From assembly GCF_002086635.1 (NCBI RefSeq), contig NZ_MVHD01000005.1:1-64000 (forward strand): a stretch of 64,000 nucleotides of DNA, read 5' to 3'. The first letter of the stretch is position 1, and every line of letters begins with the position of its first letter. The notes under the pieces are model-generated. The model was not told where the DNA came from. It worked only from the letters and a program-made list of their open reading frames with translations, and did not search any database. Made by a program: the position numbers and the translations under genes. This document shows, one piece after another, positions 25,385 to 34,733 of the stretch. This DNA comes from Mycobacterium alsense. GTDB taxonomy: Bacteria > Actinomycetota > Actinomycetes > Mycobacteriales > Mycobacteriaceae.

Positions 25385-26914
25385 GTGCTCCTCCTCGACG
25401 TGGCAAGCACATCGCTTAATGTCGGCGGCACCTCGTCGCGGCTGGCCAAGGTCGCCCACATCGCCGACCTGCTGCGCCGCGCCGCCGCGGAGCCCGAGGC
25501 GGTGGCGATCATCGTCTCGTGGCTCTCCGGTGAGCTGCGCCAGCGCCAGATCGGCGTCGGGTGGGCCTCGCTGCGCGACCGCCCGCCGCCGACGCCGCGC
25601 CCGGTCCTGACCGTGGTCGGCGTCGACGCCGCCTTCGGGCAGATCGGATCCGTCTCCGGCAAGGGCGCCCAGGCCAGGCGCGCCGAACTCGTCGCGGGAT
25701 TGTTCGCCGCCGCCACCGAGACCGAGCAGGCCTTCCTGCTGCGGTTGCTCGGCGGCGAGCTGCGCCAGGGGGCGCTGGCCGGCATCATGGCCGACGCGGT
25801 GGCCAGGGCCACCGGGATCCCCGCCGCCGCGGTGCAGCGCGCCGCGATGCTGGGCGGGGACCTGCCGGCGGTCGCCGCCGCCGGTCTTTCCGGCGGCGCG
25901 CCGGCGTTGGATGCCTTCACCCTGGCGGTGGGGCGGCCGGTCAGCCCGATGCTGGCGCAGACCGCGACCGGTGTGACCGATGCGCTCGAACGCCACGACG
26001 GCACAACCATTTTCGAGGCGAAGCTGGATGGCGCGCGGGTGCAGATCCACCGGGCCGGCGACGAGGTCACCGTCTACACCCGCAGCCTCGACGACGTCAC
26101 CGCCCGGCTGCCCGAGGTGGTCGAGGCGACGCTGGCCCTCCCGGTGACCGATCTGATCGCCGACGGCGAGGCCATCGCCCTGCGGCCCGACAACCGGCCG
26201 CACCGCTTCCAGGTCACCGCCTCACGGTTCGGCCGATCCGTCGACATCGCTCAAGCCCTTGTGGCACAGCGGCTTTCGGTGTTCTTCTTCGACATCCTGC
26301 ACTGCGACGGCGTGGACCTGCTGGACGCGCCGACCACCGACCGGCTGGCCGCCCTGGACGCGCTGGTGCCCCCCGCCCAGCGCGTCGATCGGCTGATGAC
26401 GTCGGACCCGGTGCAGGCCGGCGCCTTCCTGGACGCCACGCTGGCCGCCGGCCACGAGGGCGTCATGGCCAAGGCCCCGGGGGCGCCCTACCTCGCCGGG
26501 CGCCGCGGGGCGGGGTGGCTCAAGGTCAAGCCGGTGCACACCCTGGACCTGGTGGTGATCGCGGTGGAGTGGGGGTCGGGGCGCCGCCGCGGCAAGCTGT
26601 CCAACATCCACCTGGGCGCGCGCGACCCGGCCAGCGGCGAATTCGTGATGGTGGGAAAGACCTTCAAGGGGATGACCGACGCCATGCTGGACTGGCAGAC
26701 CGCGCGGTTCCGCGAACTCGCGGTGGGCGGCGTCGACGGCCGCGTCGTGCGGCTGCGGCCCGAGCAGGTCGTAGAGATCGCCCTGGACGGCGTGCAGAAG
26801 TCCTCGCGCTACCCCGGCGGCCTCGCGCTGCGGTTCGCCCGGGTGCTGCGGTACCGCGACGACAAGGGCCCGGCCGAGGCCGACACCATCGACGCGGTGC
26901 GCGCGCTGTATTGA
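25385..26914 (+). CDS. ligB: ATP-dependent DNA ligase LigB
   Basis: 509 residues, GTG start, matching recalled Rv3062 (507). The nucleotidyl-transfer motif I is [13 protein letters not shown] with the AMP-linked lysine at residue 213. Motif III appears as [12 protein letters not shown], motif IV as HEGVMAKAP, and motif V as WLKVKP. The N-terminal DNA-binding domain ([19 protein letters not shown]) precedes it and the OB domain follows. It seals nicks with ATP; it is distinct from essential NAD ligase LigA. It is divergent from the SDR, 111 bp apart. Confidence 0.95.
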   Translation: MLLLDVASTSLNVGGTSSRLAKVAHIADLLRRAAAEPEAVAIIVSWLSGELRQRQIGVGWASLRDRPPPTPRPVLTVVGVDAAFGQIGSVSGKGAQARRAELVAGLFAAATETEQAFLLRLLGGELRQGALAGIMADAVARATGIPAAAVQRAAMLGGDLPAVAAAGLSGGAPALDAFTLAVGRPVSPMLAQTATGVTDALERHDGTTIFEAKLDGARVQIHRAGDEVTVYTRSLDDVTARLPEVVEATLALPVTDLIADGEAIALRPDNRPHRFQVTASRFGRSVDIAQALVAQRLSVFFFDILHCDGVDLLDAPTTDRLAALDALVPPAQRVDRLMTSDPVQAGAFLDATLAAGHEGVMAKAPGAPYLAGRRGAGWLKVKPVHTLDLVVIAVEWGSGRRRGKLSNIHLGARDPASGEFVMVGKTFKGMTDAMLDWQTARFRELAVGGVDGRVVRLRPEQVVEIALDGVQKSSRYPGGLALRFARVLRYRDDKGPAEADTIDAVRALY

Positions 26915-26980
26915 CTCTGCGCCCCTCCCTACGCGGAAAGACGCGGAAAAGGGCGGAAAGGGCGAAAACGGCGAAAAGGG

Positions 26981-26992
26981 GTAGTCGACTAC
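26981..26992. promoter_or_regulatory. Perfect palindrome in the ligB/hypothetical gap
   Basis: GTAGTCGACTAC, a 12-bp perfect palindrome. The preceding 26930-26980 is a purine-rich run of imperfect GCGGAAA/GCGAAAA repeats. The gap 26915-27085 holds no other gene. The palindrome may be an operator of the downstream small gene pair. Confidence 0.3.
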
Positions 26993-27085
26993 GCATGCCA
27001 ACCGGTGATCGCCGACCGTACCGTGGGTGCACCGACGACCGGTAGCTCCGGTCAAGGAGGGGATACCGGAAAGGAGGTGGACGAA

Positions 27086-27388
27086 ATGTTGGCCTCATCA
27101 ACGGAAATCACCAGCACCACCAACCACGTCGACGAGCCGCTGGGTCAACCGCCCTCGGTTGCGCCCCCGGTGAAGCCGTCATCCACCGAGGTGCTGATCA
27201 CCCCACAGCAGGTCGTTTTCGGCACCGCGGCCGCGACGGGCGCCCGCCGCACGAACCACGGCGGACGGCTCGCCGCCATCGTGCGCCGAATGCTGGCCAC
27301 CGATGGATCCGGCCCGCGGCGATACGCCGCGAGGCACTACGGATTCCTCGAGGACGCCCTGCTGGCCCGCGAAATGGAGAGGCTATGA
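27086..27388 (+). CDS. Conserved hypothetical protein, first of a small operon
   Basis: 100 residues, ATG with a strong AAGGAGGTGG site. The N-terminus is polar Thr/Pro/Ser-rich, then VLITPQQVVFGTAAATGARR and a basic, helical LAAIVRRMLATDGSGPRRYAARHYGFLEDALLAREMERL. There is no signal peptide or recognised domain. Its stop overlaps the next start (ATGA), so the two are co-translated, which suggests a shared job with the small membrane protein. I do not recognise the family well enough to give a function. Confidence 0.6.
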   Translation: MLASSTEITSTTNHVDEPLGQPPSVAPPVKPSSTEVLITPQQVVFGTAAATGARRTNHGGRLAAIVRRMLATDGSGPRRYAARHYGFLEDALLAREMERL

Positions 27389-27501
27389 ACACCGTCGTCG
27401 TCGTGATCAGCGCCGCGCTGGTGCTGATGGTTGCCATGGGGACCTACAACCTGCAGTGGCGGCTCGAGCGCAGCGACTACGAGCGCCATTTCGAAGACTG
27501 A
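27385..27501 (+). CDS. Small single-pass membrane protein
   Basis: 38 residues: MNTVVVVISAALVLMVAMGTY, a hydrophobic segment of about 20 residues, then a charged tail QWRLERSDYERHFED. Start codon overlaps the upstream stop by ATGA. It is too short for most gene finders. The coupling with the 100-residue protein and the amphipathic tail argue that it is real, but evidence is modest. Confidence 0.5.
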   Translation: MNTVVVVISAALVLMVAMGTYNLQWRLERSDYERHFED

Positions 27502-27542
27502 CCGCGGGGTGCCGACGCGTTTAGGTAGGCGCCGATCGTCGA

Positions 27543-28010
27543 TCAGGCGTCCCATCGCGTCAGGTCGCGGGCGCGGATGCCGCTGTCAGCGCAGTAGCGG
27601 GTGTAGCGCTCGATGGAGGTCTTGTGGTTTTCCTGCCACAGGATCTTGTTGTCCTGATCGAGGAAAAGCAATTCACCCGTCATGTAGAAGAACATCTCCG
27701 AGTCCTCGAAAGCTTCGGGGGTGTGGGAGGACCCGGCCACCTCGTAGAGGGTGTCGCCGGCGCGGGCGACCCAGTCGTTTTCTTTGTAGCGCCATGCCCC
27801 GCTGATCGTGTGTGCCACAACGACTCCGGTGTGGTAATGCGTTCCCAGTTCGATGCCGGCGGGTACCTTCATCGAGACGACGATCTCCGCCCGAACCGGG
27901 TCGATCTTCCAATACTTCAAGAAGACTTGGTCACTGAGCGGCGTGAACGGTACCCACGGGTTATCCGCGCCGTTGATGTAGTTGACGTCGAGTTCTTGCA
28001 GAGTTTGCAT
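27543..28010 (-). CDS. Cupin of the 2,4'-dihydroxyacetophenone dioxygenase family
   Basis: 155 residues. The cupin core is GIELGTHYHTGVVVAHTISGAWRYKENDWVARAGDTLYEVAGSSHTPEAFEDSEMFFYMTG; metal ligands H-x-H in HYH, with a later His in SSHTPE. The family includes aromatic ketone-cleaving dioxygenases and related Fe cupins. A divergent or same-strand PucR regulator lies 100 bp upstream, a common pairing for aromatic catabolism. Substrate not readable. Length is normal for this small family. Confidence 0.8.
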   Translation of the reverse strand: MQTLQELDVNYINGADNPWVPFTPLSDQVFLKYWKIDPVRAEIVVSMKVPAGIELGTHYHTGVVVAHTISGAWRYKENDWVARAGDTLYEVAGSSHTPEAFEDSEMFFYMTGELLFLDQDNKILWQENHKTSIERYTRYCADSGIRARDLTRWDA

Positions 28011-28112
28011 GACTCCTCCTCCTGCTGGTGGTTGAGCCGAAACACTAGAAGCCTTGGCGGCAACTCCGCTCGGGTCGCGGTAACAGAGTTCAGCAGCGCC
28101 GTTGTGATGCCG

Positions 28113-29405
28113 TCACAGTTCGGCGCCGTTGCGCCGCGTCAGGCCGCGAATCGCGGGGAGTAGCGCCAGCGCGACGGACAGGTCGATGGTGTTGGTGTCG
28201 ATTGGACGGCCCAGCAATTCTTCGGCCTGATGGACTCGATAGCCGACGGTGTTGGGGTGCACCGTAAGCCGCTGCCCGGCCCTTGCGGGGCTCCGGTTTT
28301 CTTCCAGATACACCGCGAGCGTGGCGGCGATCCGATACGTCGCCTCGTCATCGGCGGCCAAGGGGCCCAGGATGCGTTCGACGAATGCCAGCGCATGGCC
28401 GGCGTCCGTACTGGCGAGCGCCCCGACCGCGACGTCGCGGTAGCGGGTCACCACGTCGGCGCGATCCCCGAGCAGCGCGGCGAATCGATGAGCGTGCGCC
28501 GATTCGGTGTGTGTGCGGCGGAAACCGCCGATTCCCCATCCCTGCTCACCGACCGCCACCCGGACGCCATCCGGCAGGCGGGTCTGGGCACGAATGCGCG
28601 CTATGTCCAACTCCACATCGGTAAACGGCTGCGCCCGGCTGAGCCAGGCCGCGATGGCCATGGAACCGGCCGGGTGGATCAGGTTGCTCTGCGTCGACAC
28701 GGCGCCGGCGAGCTGCCTCAGGGCATCGGCAAGGGCCGTTTGTGCGTCCGCGGCGTCGCGCGTCGCGTCCAGCCACGTGCTGACGCCGACATGATGGCGA
28801 TTGATGTCGTAGCGCAACCGTTTCGACGCCCGCTGCGGATCTTCTTCGCGTCCGCCGAGGATGTCGTCGACCGCGGCGGCGCGGGCGGCCGCGGCACCCC
28901 GCAGCCATGCCTCTCGTTCGGTCTCGTAGAGACGTTCAGCCCGGACCAGCAGTGCGTCGCAATAGGCGAACAGGAAGTTGGTCGCCAGATCAAGCGCCTT
29001 GTCGCGGGCGTCTGACCGCGTGGCGGATATCCGCTCGAACAACCACTGCCACGTTTCCTGCTGCCCCAGACGCACGGAACGAACGAGCTCGTTGAGCGGA
29101 ATGTTTCGTTGCACGCCGGAGCGCGCGATGACCGCGGTTGGCGGCGCGAGGTCGAATCGGCGTGGATCGTCGCCGATTTCGATGCACTGCGCGATCTGGC
29201 GGAGAATGGCTTCGACGCTGCCCAATTGTTCGGCAACCGCCGTGGCATCGGGAACTATCGCCGGCAGGTCGACGCGCAGGCGCTCAACCAATTGGGCGGC
29301 CAATTGCGGTGCGCACGTTTGCAACTGGGCGGCAACCGGCTTCAGCACCTCGTCCCATGCCTTGCGGGCGGTCGGCTCCTGGAGGGGTGGCCACCGGGGC
29401 TCCAT
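28113..29405 (-). CDS. PucR/CdaR-family transcriptional regulator
   Basis: 430 residues. The C-terminal HTH is TYRIAATLAVYLEENRSPARAGQRLTVHPNTVGYRVHQAEELLGRPIDTNTIDLSVALALLP, the PucR (HTH_30) signature. The N-terminal two thirds include a GGDEF-like/GAF-type CdaR region with LQQETWQWLFERI. Such proteins act as activators sensing small carbon compounds. Same strand and immediately upstream of the cupin, so it likely activates that gene; the opposite side faces an SDR gene 155 bp away. Confidence 0.88.
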   Translation of the reverse strand: MEPRWPPLQEPTARKAWDEVLKPVAAQLQTCAPQLAAQLVERLRVDLPAIVPDATAVAEQLGSVEAILRQIAQCIEIGDDPRRFDLAPPTAVIARSGVQRNIPLNELVRSVRLGQQETWQWLFERISATRSDARDKALDLATNFLFAYCDALLVRAERLYETEREAWLRGAAAARAAAVDDILGGREEDPQRASKRLRYDINRHHVGVSTWLDATRDAADAQTALADALRQLAGAVSTQSNLIHPAGSMAIAAWLSRAQPFTDVELDIARIRAQTRLPDGVRVAVGEQGWGIGGFRRTHTESAHAHRFAALLGDRADVVTRYRDVAVGALASTDAGHALAFVERILGPLAADDEATYRIAATLAVYLEENRSPARAGQRLTVHPNTVGYRVHQAEELLGRPIDTNTIDLSVALALLPAIRGLTRRNGAEL

Positions 29406-29560
29406 GTCGGCAGAATCTAATCCGGTTGCAGTGGCGGCACAATGTCTATTCAGTTCGTTCAGTCCGCCGCGAAAGTGAACCTTGCGACGCGACGCGCCGG
29501 TCAGACGTCGGTAGATTCACACTCGCCGCCCGGGGTTGCGGCACCGAGAGGAGACATCGC

Positions 29561-30388
29561 ATGTCCACCTGGCTCATCACCGGCTGCTCGACGGGGCTCG
29601 GGCGCGCGCTCGCCGAGGCCGTCATCGGGGCCGGCCACAACGCCGTCGTGACGGCGCGCGACGCCGCCAAGGTCGCCGACCTCACCGAGGCCGCGCCGCA
29701 GCGGGTGCTCGCCGCGGCCCTCGACGTCACCGACCCCGCCCAGGTCACCTCGGCCGTGCGCCGGGCCGACGAGCGGTTCGGCGGGGTGGACGTGCTGGTC
29801 AACAACGCCGGCTACGGCTACCGCGCCGCCGTGGAAGAGGGCGACGACGCCGAGGTCCGCCAGTTGTTCGAGACGCACTTCTTCGGCACCGTCGCGATGA
29901 TCAAGGCCGCGCTGCCCGGGATGCGGGCGCGCCGCAGCGGCGCGATCGTGAACATCTCCTCCATCGGCGCGACCGTGCACCCGGTCGGCTCCGGGTACTA
30001 CGCCGCGGCGAAGGCCGCCATCGAGGGGGTCAGCGGGGCCCTGCGCGGGGAACTGGCGCCGCTGGGCATCTCGGTGACGGTCGTCGAGCCCGGCGCCTTC
30101 CGCACCGACTTCGCCGGCCGCTCGCTCGCCCAGTCGGCCACCGTCATCGACGACTACGCCGCCACCGCCGGGCAGCGCCGCAAGGAGAACGACACGATGC
30201 ACGGCAACCAGGCCGGGGACCCCGCCAAGGCGGCGACCGCGATCATCACGGCGGTCGAATCGGGCGAGCCGCCCGGCTTCCTGCTGCTGGGTCCCGACGC
30301 CCTGGCGATCTACCGGCATGTGAGCCAGGCGCGCGCCGCCGAGATCGCCAAGTGGGAACAGCTCAGCGGCGGCACGAACTTGGACTGA
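29561..30388 (+). CDS. SDR-family oxidoreductase
   Basis: 275 residues, ATG with GAGAGGAG 8 nt upstream. TGCSTGLG cofactor motif near residue 7, NNAG at about 85, SSIG, and YYAAAK catalytic. Extended C-terminal part with EPGAFRTDFAGRS is typical of the classical oxidoreductase group often annotated as 3-oxoacyl reductases or dehydrogenases. Divergent from PucR. Substrate unknown. Confidence 0.86.
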   Translation: MSTWLITGCSTGLGRALAEAVIGAGHNAVVTARDAAKVADLTEAAPQRVLAAALDVTDPAQVTSAVRRADERFGGVDVLVNNAGYGYRAAVEEGDDAEVRQLFETHFFGTVAMIKAALPGMRARRSGAIVNISSIGATVHPVGSGYYAAAKAAIEGVSGALRGELAPLGISVTVVEPGAFRTDFAGRSLAQSATVIDDYAATAGQRRKENDTMHGNQAGDPAKAATAIITAVESGEPPGFLLLGPDALAIYRHVSQARAAEIAKWEQLSGGTNLD

Positions 30389-30391
30389 GCC

Positions 30392-31348
30392 TCAGCCGCG
30401 CACCGCCGGAAGGACGTCGCGTTCCCACGCCGCGAAGAACCCGTCCATGTCGGGGCCGATCTGCTGCACGTAGACCTCGTCGATGCCGGCGTCGACGTAC
30501 TCGCGCACCTGCGCGATGTGCTTGCCGGGCTCCGGCCCGCACGCGACGCTCTCGGCGACCGTCTCCGGCGGCACCAGCGACATGAGGGCCGCGAAGTCCT
30601 TGGGCCGCGACAATATTTGTGAGGTCTGCCCGGGCAGGCCCTCGTTGGCCCACAACCGGTGTGCGACCTTCAGCGCGGCGTCGGGGTCTTGGTCCCAGCT
30701 GACCTTGGTCCCCGCCTGCACCGGTTTGTCGCCGCCGCCGGAGTCCCGGAACGTCTTGACCAGCTCGGCCTCCGGCATTGCCAGCACGAAGCCGTCGCCG
30801 ATGCGCCCGGCCAGCTCGGCGCCCTGCGGACCGAACCCGGACACGTAGATCGGGACCGGCCGCTCCGGCCGCGTGTAGATGCGCGCCTCCTGCACCTCGT
30901 AGTGCTTTCCATGGTGGCTCACCTCTTCGCCGCGGTGCAGCAAGCGGATGACCTGGACGGCCTCCTCCAGCATTTCCTGGCGCACGCCGACCGACGGCCA
31001 GGGATCGCCGAGGATGTGCTCGTTGAGCGCCTCGCCGCTGCCGACGCCGAGCACGAAGTGTCCGTCGAGCTGCACGGCCGCGGTGGCCGACGCGTGCGCG
31101 ATGATCGCGGGGTGCGTCCGCACGGTCGGGCACGTGACTGCGGTGCTCACCGGCAGCGACGTCGCCTCCGACAGCGCGCCGATCACGCCCCACACGAACG
31201 GGCTCTGGCCCTGCTCGTCGTTCCACGGGTGAAAGTGGTCGGAGATCCACAGCGCGTCGAACCCGGCCGCCTCCGCCCGCTTGGCCTGGTCGACCAGCTC
31301 CTTGGGGCCGAACTGTTCGCAGGTAAGGAAGTATCCGATCTTTGTCAT
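30392..31348 (-). CDS. F420-dependent LLM-class oxidoreductase
   Basis: 318 residues. Luciferase-like monooxygenase fold: MTKIGYFLTCEQFGPKELVDQAKRAEAAGFDALWISDHFHPWNDEQG, and GHFVLGVGSGEALNEHILGDPWP as well as PVPIYVSGFGPQGAELAGRIGDGFV, the F420-binding signature close to the glucose-6-phosphate dehydrogenase (FGD)/F420 LLM branch. I start at ATG 31348; the 36 upstream residues to 31456 look like leader. Divergent from the enoyl-CoA hydratase. It passes hydride between F420 and an organic substrate, which is unknown. Confidence 0.88.
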   Translation of the reverse strand: MTKIGYFLTCEQFGPKELVDQAKRAEAAGFDALWISDHFHPWNDEQGQSPFVWGVIGALSEATSLPVSTAVTCPTVRTHPAIIAHASATAAVQLDGHFVLGVGSGEALNEHILGDPWPSVGVRQEMLEEAVQVIRLLHRGEEVSHHGKHYEVQEARIYTRPERPVPIYVSGFGPQGAELAGRIGDGFVLAMPEAELVKTFRDSGGGDKPVQAGTKVSWDQDPDAALKVAHRLWANEGLPGQTSQILSRPKDFAALMSLVPPETVAESVACGPEPGKHIAQVREYVDAGIDEVYVQQIGPDMDGFFAAWERDVLPAVRG

Positions 31349-31460
31349 GCCCCGCGGGCTACCCGCTGGGCGGTCGCTTACGCAGGAAAGCCCGCCATGG
31401 CGGTCACGGCGTCCGAAGGACCTGGGACCACGCACCAGCGAGAACGGGTTCGCCATCTAA

Positions 31461-31475
31461 GAGAAGGTTATTCTC
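31461..31475. promoter_or_regulatory. GAGAA-GGTTA-TTCTC operator-like palindrome
   Basis: Perfect 5+5+5 repeat between the divergent F420-enzyme and enoyl-CoA hydratase genes. A related sequence, AGAGAATGCCATTATC, lies at 37647-37662. Confidence 0.45.
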
Positions 31476-31505
31476 CCAGCACGAGAGAGCCCTTACGATC
31501 GGTGG

Positions 31506-32282
31506 GTGCCATCCACGCTGGAACTCGAGCGGCCCCGCGACGGCGTCGTGGTCGTGCGCCTGAACCGCCCGGAGCGGCTCAACGCCATCAACGAGGTCAT
31601 GCGCACCGAATTGGCCCAAGCGCTCGACGATTTGGCCACCGGGCCCACCGCGCGCGCCATCGTGCTCACCGGTACGGGTCGCGGCTTTTGCGCCGGGATC
31701 GACTTGCGCGACTTCGGGCCCGACGTGCCGGAGGCCACCGCCCCTGCGCTCGATCGGATGCACTTCCAGGAGAGCATGGCCGCGCTAGCCGAGCGGGTGC
31801 GTCGGTTGCCGCAGCCCGTCGTCGCCGCGGTCAACGGCCCGTGCGTCGGCGCGGGCTTCGCGCTGTGCCTGGCCGCCGACATCCGGATCTGTTCGGCGCA
31901 AGCCTCGTTCGGCAACGCCGCCATCCTGCTGGGGCTGTCGGGAGCCGAGATGGGCATGAGCTACCACCTGCCCCGCATCGTCGGCACCAGCGTCGCGGCC
32001 GACTGGATGCTCACCGGCCGCACGGTGTCGGCCGCCGAAGCCGACCGGCGCGGGCTGGTCAGCGAGATCGCCGAACCCGATCGGTTGGTCGAGCGCGCGG
32101 TGGAGCTGGCGTCGCTGATCGCCGACCTGGCCCCGCTGGGTGTGCAATTGACCAAGCGTGCGCTGCAGGTCAATACCGACGCGCCGAGCCTCTCGGCGGC
32201 GCTGGAACTGGAGAACCGCAACCAGGTGATCTCGCACGCCACCGAGGAAGCGGCCGAGCGCCGAAAAAAGTGGTCTCGGTGA
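31506..32282 (+). CDS. Enoyl-CoA hydratase/isomerase family protein
   Basis: 258 residues, GTG start. Crotonase landmarks: RLNRPERLNAIN, the CoA/oxyanion segment RGFCAGIDLRDFG, and AAVNGPCVGAGFALCLAADIRI; the second oxyanion/catalytic region GAEMGMSYHLPRIVG has one of the family Glu residues. It hydrates enoyl-CoA esters. First of an ECH-CaiB-ACAD operon: its stop overlaps the CaiB start by GTGA. A palindrome upstream suggests local repression. Confidence 0.9.
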   Translation: MPSTLELERPRDGVVVVRLNRPERLNAINEVMRTELAQALDDLATGPTARAIVLTGTGRGFCAGIDLRDFGPDVPEATAPALDRMHFQESMAALAERVRRLPQPVVAAVNGPCVGAGFALCLAADIRICSAQASFGNAAILLGLSGAEMGMSYHLPRIVGTSVAADWMLTGRTVSAAEADRRGLVSEIAEPDRLVERAVELASLIADLAPLGVQLTKRALQVNTDAPSLSAALELENRNQVISHATEEAAERRKKWSR

Positions 32283-33424
32283 CCGGACCGTTGGCCGACG
32301 TCCGCATCGTGATGATGGGCGGCCTGGGCCCCGCCCCGTTCTGCGGAATGCTGTTGGGAGACTTGGGCGCGGACGTCGTGCGGGTGGATCCCATCCCGGG
32401 CGTCGACGACGGGCTGCCAATCGACTACACGGTGCGCCGCAGCCAGCGGTCGCTGGCCGCCGACGTAAAAGATCCCCGCGGCCGGGAACTGGTCCACCGG
32501 CTGGCCGCCGACGCCGACGCCTTCGTCGACGTGTACCGGCCGGGAGTCGCCGAACGGCTGGGCATCGGCCCGGACGCGCTACGCGAGCGCAATCGCCGCC
32601 TGGTGTACGCCCGCATGACGGGCTACGGGCAGGACGGCCCCCTGGCCGGGCACGCCGGCCACGACATCAACTACATCGCCCTGGCCGGGGCGCTGCACGG
32701 CATCGGCACAGCCGAATCCCCGATACCGCCGCTGAATCTGGTCGGCGACTACGGCGGCGGCGGGATGCTGTTGGCCGTGGGGCTGCTCAGCGCAATCCTG
32801 GAAGCCCGCGGGTCCGGCGAGGGCCAGGTCCTCGATGTCGCCATGGTCGACGGCGCGGCGACGCTGATGGCCCCGTACTTCGGCATGGTCGCGGCGGGCA
32901 CCTGGCGCGACCATCGAGGCGACAACCTGCTCGACGGCGCGGCCCACTTCTACGGCACCTACGCCACGGCCGACGGCGCCCACATCGCCGTCGGCGCGAT
33001 GGAACGAAAGTTCTACGCCGAACTGTGCGATCGGCTCGACGTCGACGTGCCCCACGACGACGACCACCCGGCGACGTGGGCGGCGCACCGCGCGAAGCTG
33101 GCGGCCCGGTTCGCCGAGAAGACCCGCGAGGAGTGGGAGCGCATCCTCGATTCGCCGGGATGCTGTGCGACGCCGGTACTTTCGCTGGCCGAGGCGCCGC
33201 GGCACCCGCACCTGGCCGCGCGCCGGACGTTCATCGACGTCGACGGCGTCACTCAGCCCGCACCGGCGCCGCGGTTCTCGCGCACCGCGCCGGCCGCGCC
33301 GTCGGCGCCCGCGCTGCCGGGAGACCACACGCTCGCGCTGCTGCGCGAGGCGGGATTGAACACCCAAGCCATCGCCGAACTCGTCGACTCCGGCGTGGTG
33401 GCACAGAGCAAAAGGAGACGGTAG
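32279..33424 (+). CDS. CaiB/BaiF-type CoA transferase or racemase
   Basis: 381 residues from GTG 32279, overlapping the previous stop by 4 nt. It opens PLADVRIVMMGGLGPAPFCGMLLGDLGADVVRVDPIPG, the characteristic start of family III CoA transferases, and RNRRLVYARMTGYGQDGPLAGHAGHDINYIALAGALHGIG, the GHD segment with the likely catalytic Asp. These enzymes move CoA between acids or racemise alpha-methylacyl-CoA (Mcr); the sequence is close to the Mcr group. Middle gene of the operon. Donor and acceptor unknown. Confidence 0.88.
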   Translation: MTGPLADVRIVMMGGLGPAPFCGMLLGDLGADVVRVDPIPGVDDGLPIDYTVRRSQRSLAADVKDPRGRELVHRLAADADAFVDVYRPGVAERLGIGPDALRERNRRLVYARMTGYGQDGPLAGHAGHDINYIALAGALHGIGTAESPIPPLNLVGDYGGGGMLLAVGLLSAILEARGSGEGQVLDVAMVDGAATLMAPYFGMVAAGTWRDHRGDNLLDGAAHFYGTYATADGAHIAVGAMERKFYAELCDRLDVDVPHDDDHPATWAAHRAKLAARFAEKTREEWERILDSPGCCATPVLSLAEAPRHPHLAARRTFIDVDGVTQPAPAPRFSRTAPAAPSAPALPGDHTLALLREAGLNTQAIAELVDSGVVAQSKRRR

Positions 33425-34720
33425 ATGTCGTGGGACTTCTCCACCGACCCGGAGTGGACCGAACAACTGAAATGGGTCGAGGAGTTCGTGCGCAGCGAGT
33501 GCGAACCGATCGACCTGATCGTCAAGGAGTCTCACGACCTCAACGATCCGGTTCGCCAGGCGCTCATCCCGCCGCTGCAGGAGATCGTCAAGGAGCGCGG
33601 GCTGTGGGCCACCCACCTCGGGCCGCACCTGGGCGGGCCGGGCTACGGTCAGGTGAAACTGGCGCTGCTGAACGAGATCCTGGGCCGTTCGGAATGTGCG
33701 CCGATCGTCTTCGGTTCGCAGGCACCGGATTCGGGCAACAGCGAGATCCTCGCGCACTACGGCACGCCCGAACTCAAGGCGCGCTACCTCGAGCCGCTGC
33801 TGGACAACCGCATCGTTTCCTGCTTTTCGATGACCGAACCGCAGGGTGGCGCCGACCCCAAGGTGTTCCGCACCACCGCGGTGCCCGACGGGGATCACTG
33901 GGTCATCAACGGGGAGAAGTGGTTCTCGTCGTTTGCCTCGATGGCGTCGTTCATCATCGTGATGGCGATGACCGACCCGGGCGCGCCGCCGTACCAGCGC
34001 TACTCGATGTTCGTCGTGCCCGGCGACACCCCGGGCATCAACGTGATGCGCGACGTCGGGCTGGGATACCAGCCACCGGGCGGGGGGCGCGAGGGCTACG
34101 TCCGCTACGAGAACGTGCGGGTGCCCGCCGATCACATGCTGGGTCCGCGCGGTGGGGCATTCGTCGTCGCGCAAACCCGGTTGGGCGGCGGGCGGATTCA
34201 CCACGCGATGCGGACGGTGGGGCTGGTCCGCCGCATCTTCGACATGATCTGTGAGCGGGCGGTGTCGCGTTACACGCAGGGCGAGGTGCTGGCCAACAAG
34301 CAACTCGTCCAGGAGATGGTCGCCGACTCGTGGATGGAAATCGAGGCGTTCCGGCTACTGACCCTCCAAACGGCTTGGAAGATCGATCAATTCAACGACT
34401 ACAAGGCGGTGCGGGCGGACATCTCGGCGGTGAAGGCCATGATGCAGAAGGTGCTGCACGACGTGTCGTCCCGCGCGCTGCAGCTGCACGGATCGTTGGG
34501 CACCACGCACGAGATGCCGTTCGTGCAGTACCTCGTCGAGTCGTTCGTGCTGGGGCTTGCCGACGGCCCCACCGAGGTGCACAAGGTGACGCTGGCCCGC
34601 CTGTTGCTGAAGGACCGCCGGCCCGCACCCGACCTGTTTCCCTCCGAGCATTTGCTGCGGCTGCGCGCCGCGGCCGAGGAGAAGTTCGCCGACAAGCTCG
34701 CCGGCATCCCCCGCGGCTAG
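33425..34720 (+). CDS. Acyl-CoA dehydrogenase
   Basis: 431 residues, ATG immediately after the CaiB stop with AAAGGAGACGGTAG upstream. FAD/substrate motifs: FSMTEPQGGADPKVFRTTA, VINGEKWFSSFASMASF, and C-terminal ALQLHGSLGTTHEMPFVQYL. The length and insertions suit the branched or long-chain ACAD group (ACAD10/11-like). With the hydratase and CaiB it forms a complete CoA-ester oxidation cassette. An ACAD10-like kinase gene (35845) nearby supports a common pathway. Confidence 0.9.
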   Translation: MSWDFSTDPEWTEQLKWVEEFVRSECEPIDLIVKESHDLNDPVRQALIPPLQEIVKERGLWATHLGPHLGGPGYGQVKLALLNEILGRSECAPIVFGSQAPDSGNSEILAHYGTPELKARYLEPLLDNRIVSCFSMTEPQGGADPKVFRTTAVPDGDHWVINGEKWFSSFASMASFIIVMAMTDPGAPPYQRYSMFVVPGDTPGINVMRDVGLGYQPPGGGREGYVRYENVRVPADHMLGPRGGAFVVAQTRLGGGRIHHAMRTVGLVRRIFDMICERAVSRYTQGEVLANKQLVQEMVADSWMEIEAFRLLTLQTAWKIDQFNDYKAVRADISAVKAMMQKVLHDVSSRALQLHGSLGTTHEMPFVQYLVESFVLGLADGPTEVHKVTLARLLLKDRRPAPDLFPSEHLLRLRAAAEEKFADKLAGIPRG

Positions 34721-34733
34721 CCGCGACGTCAAC

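Noticed and set aside
25274..26203. Upstream half of a 562-residue minus-strand frame joined to the SDR
   Set aside because: Antisense to ligB; the SDR start with AGGAGGT is at 25273.
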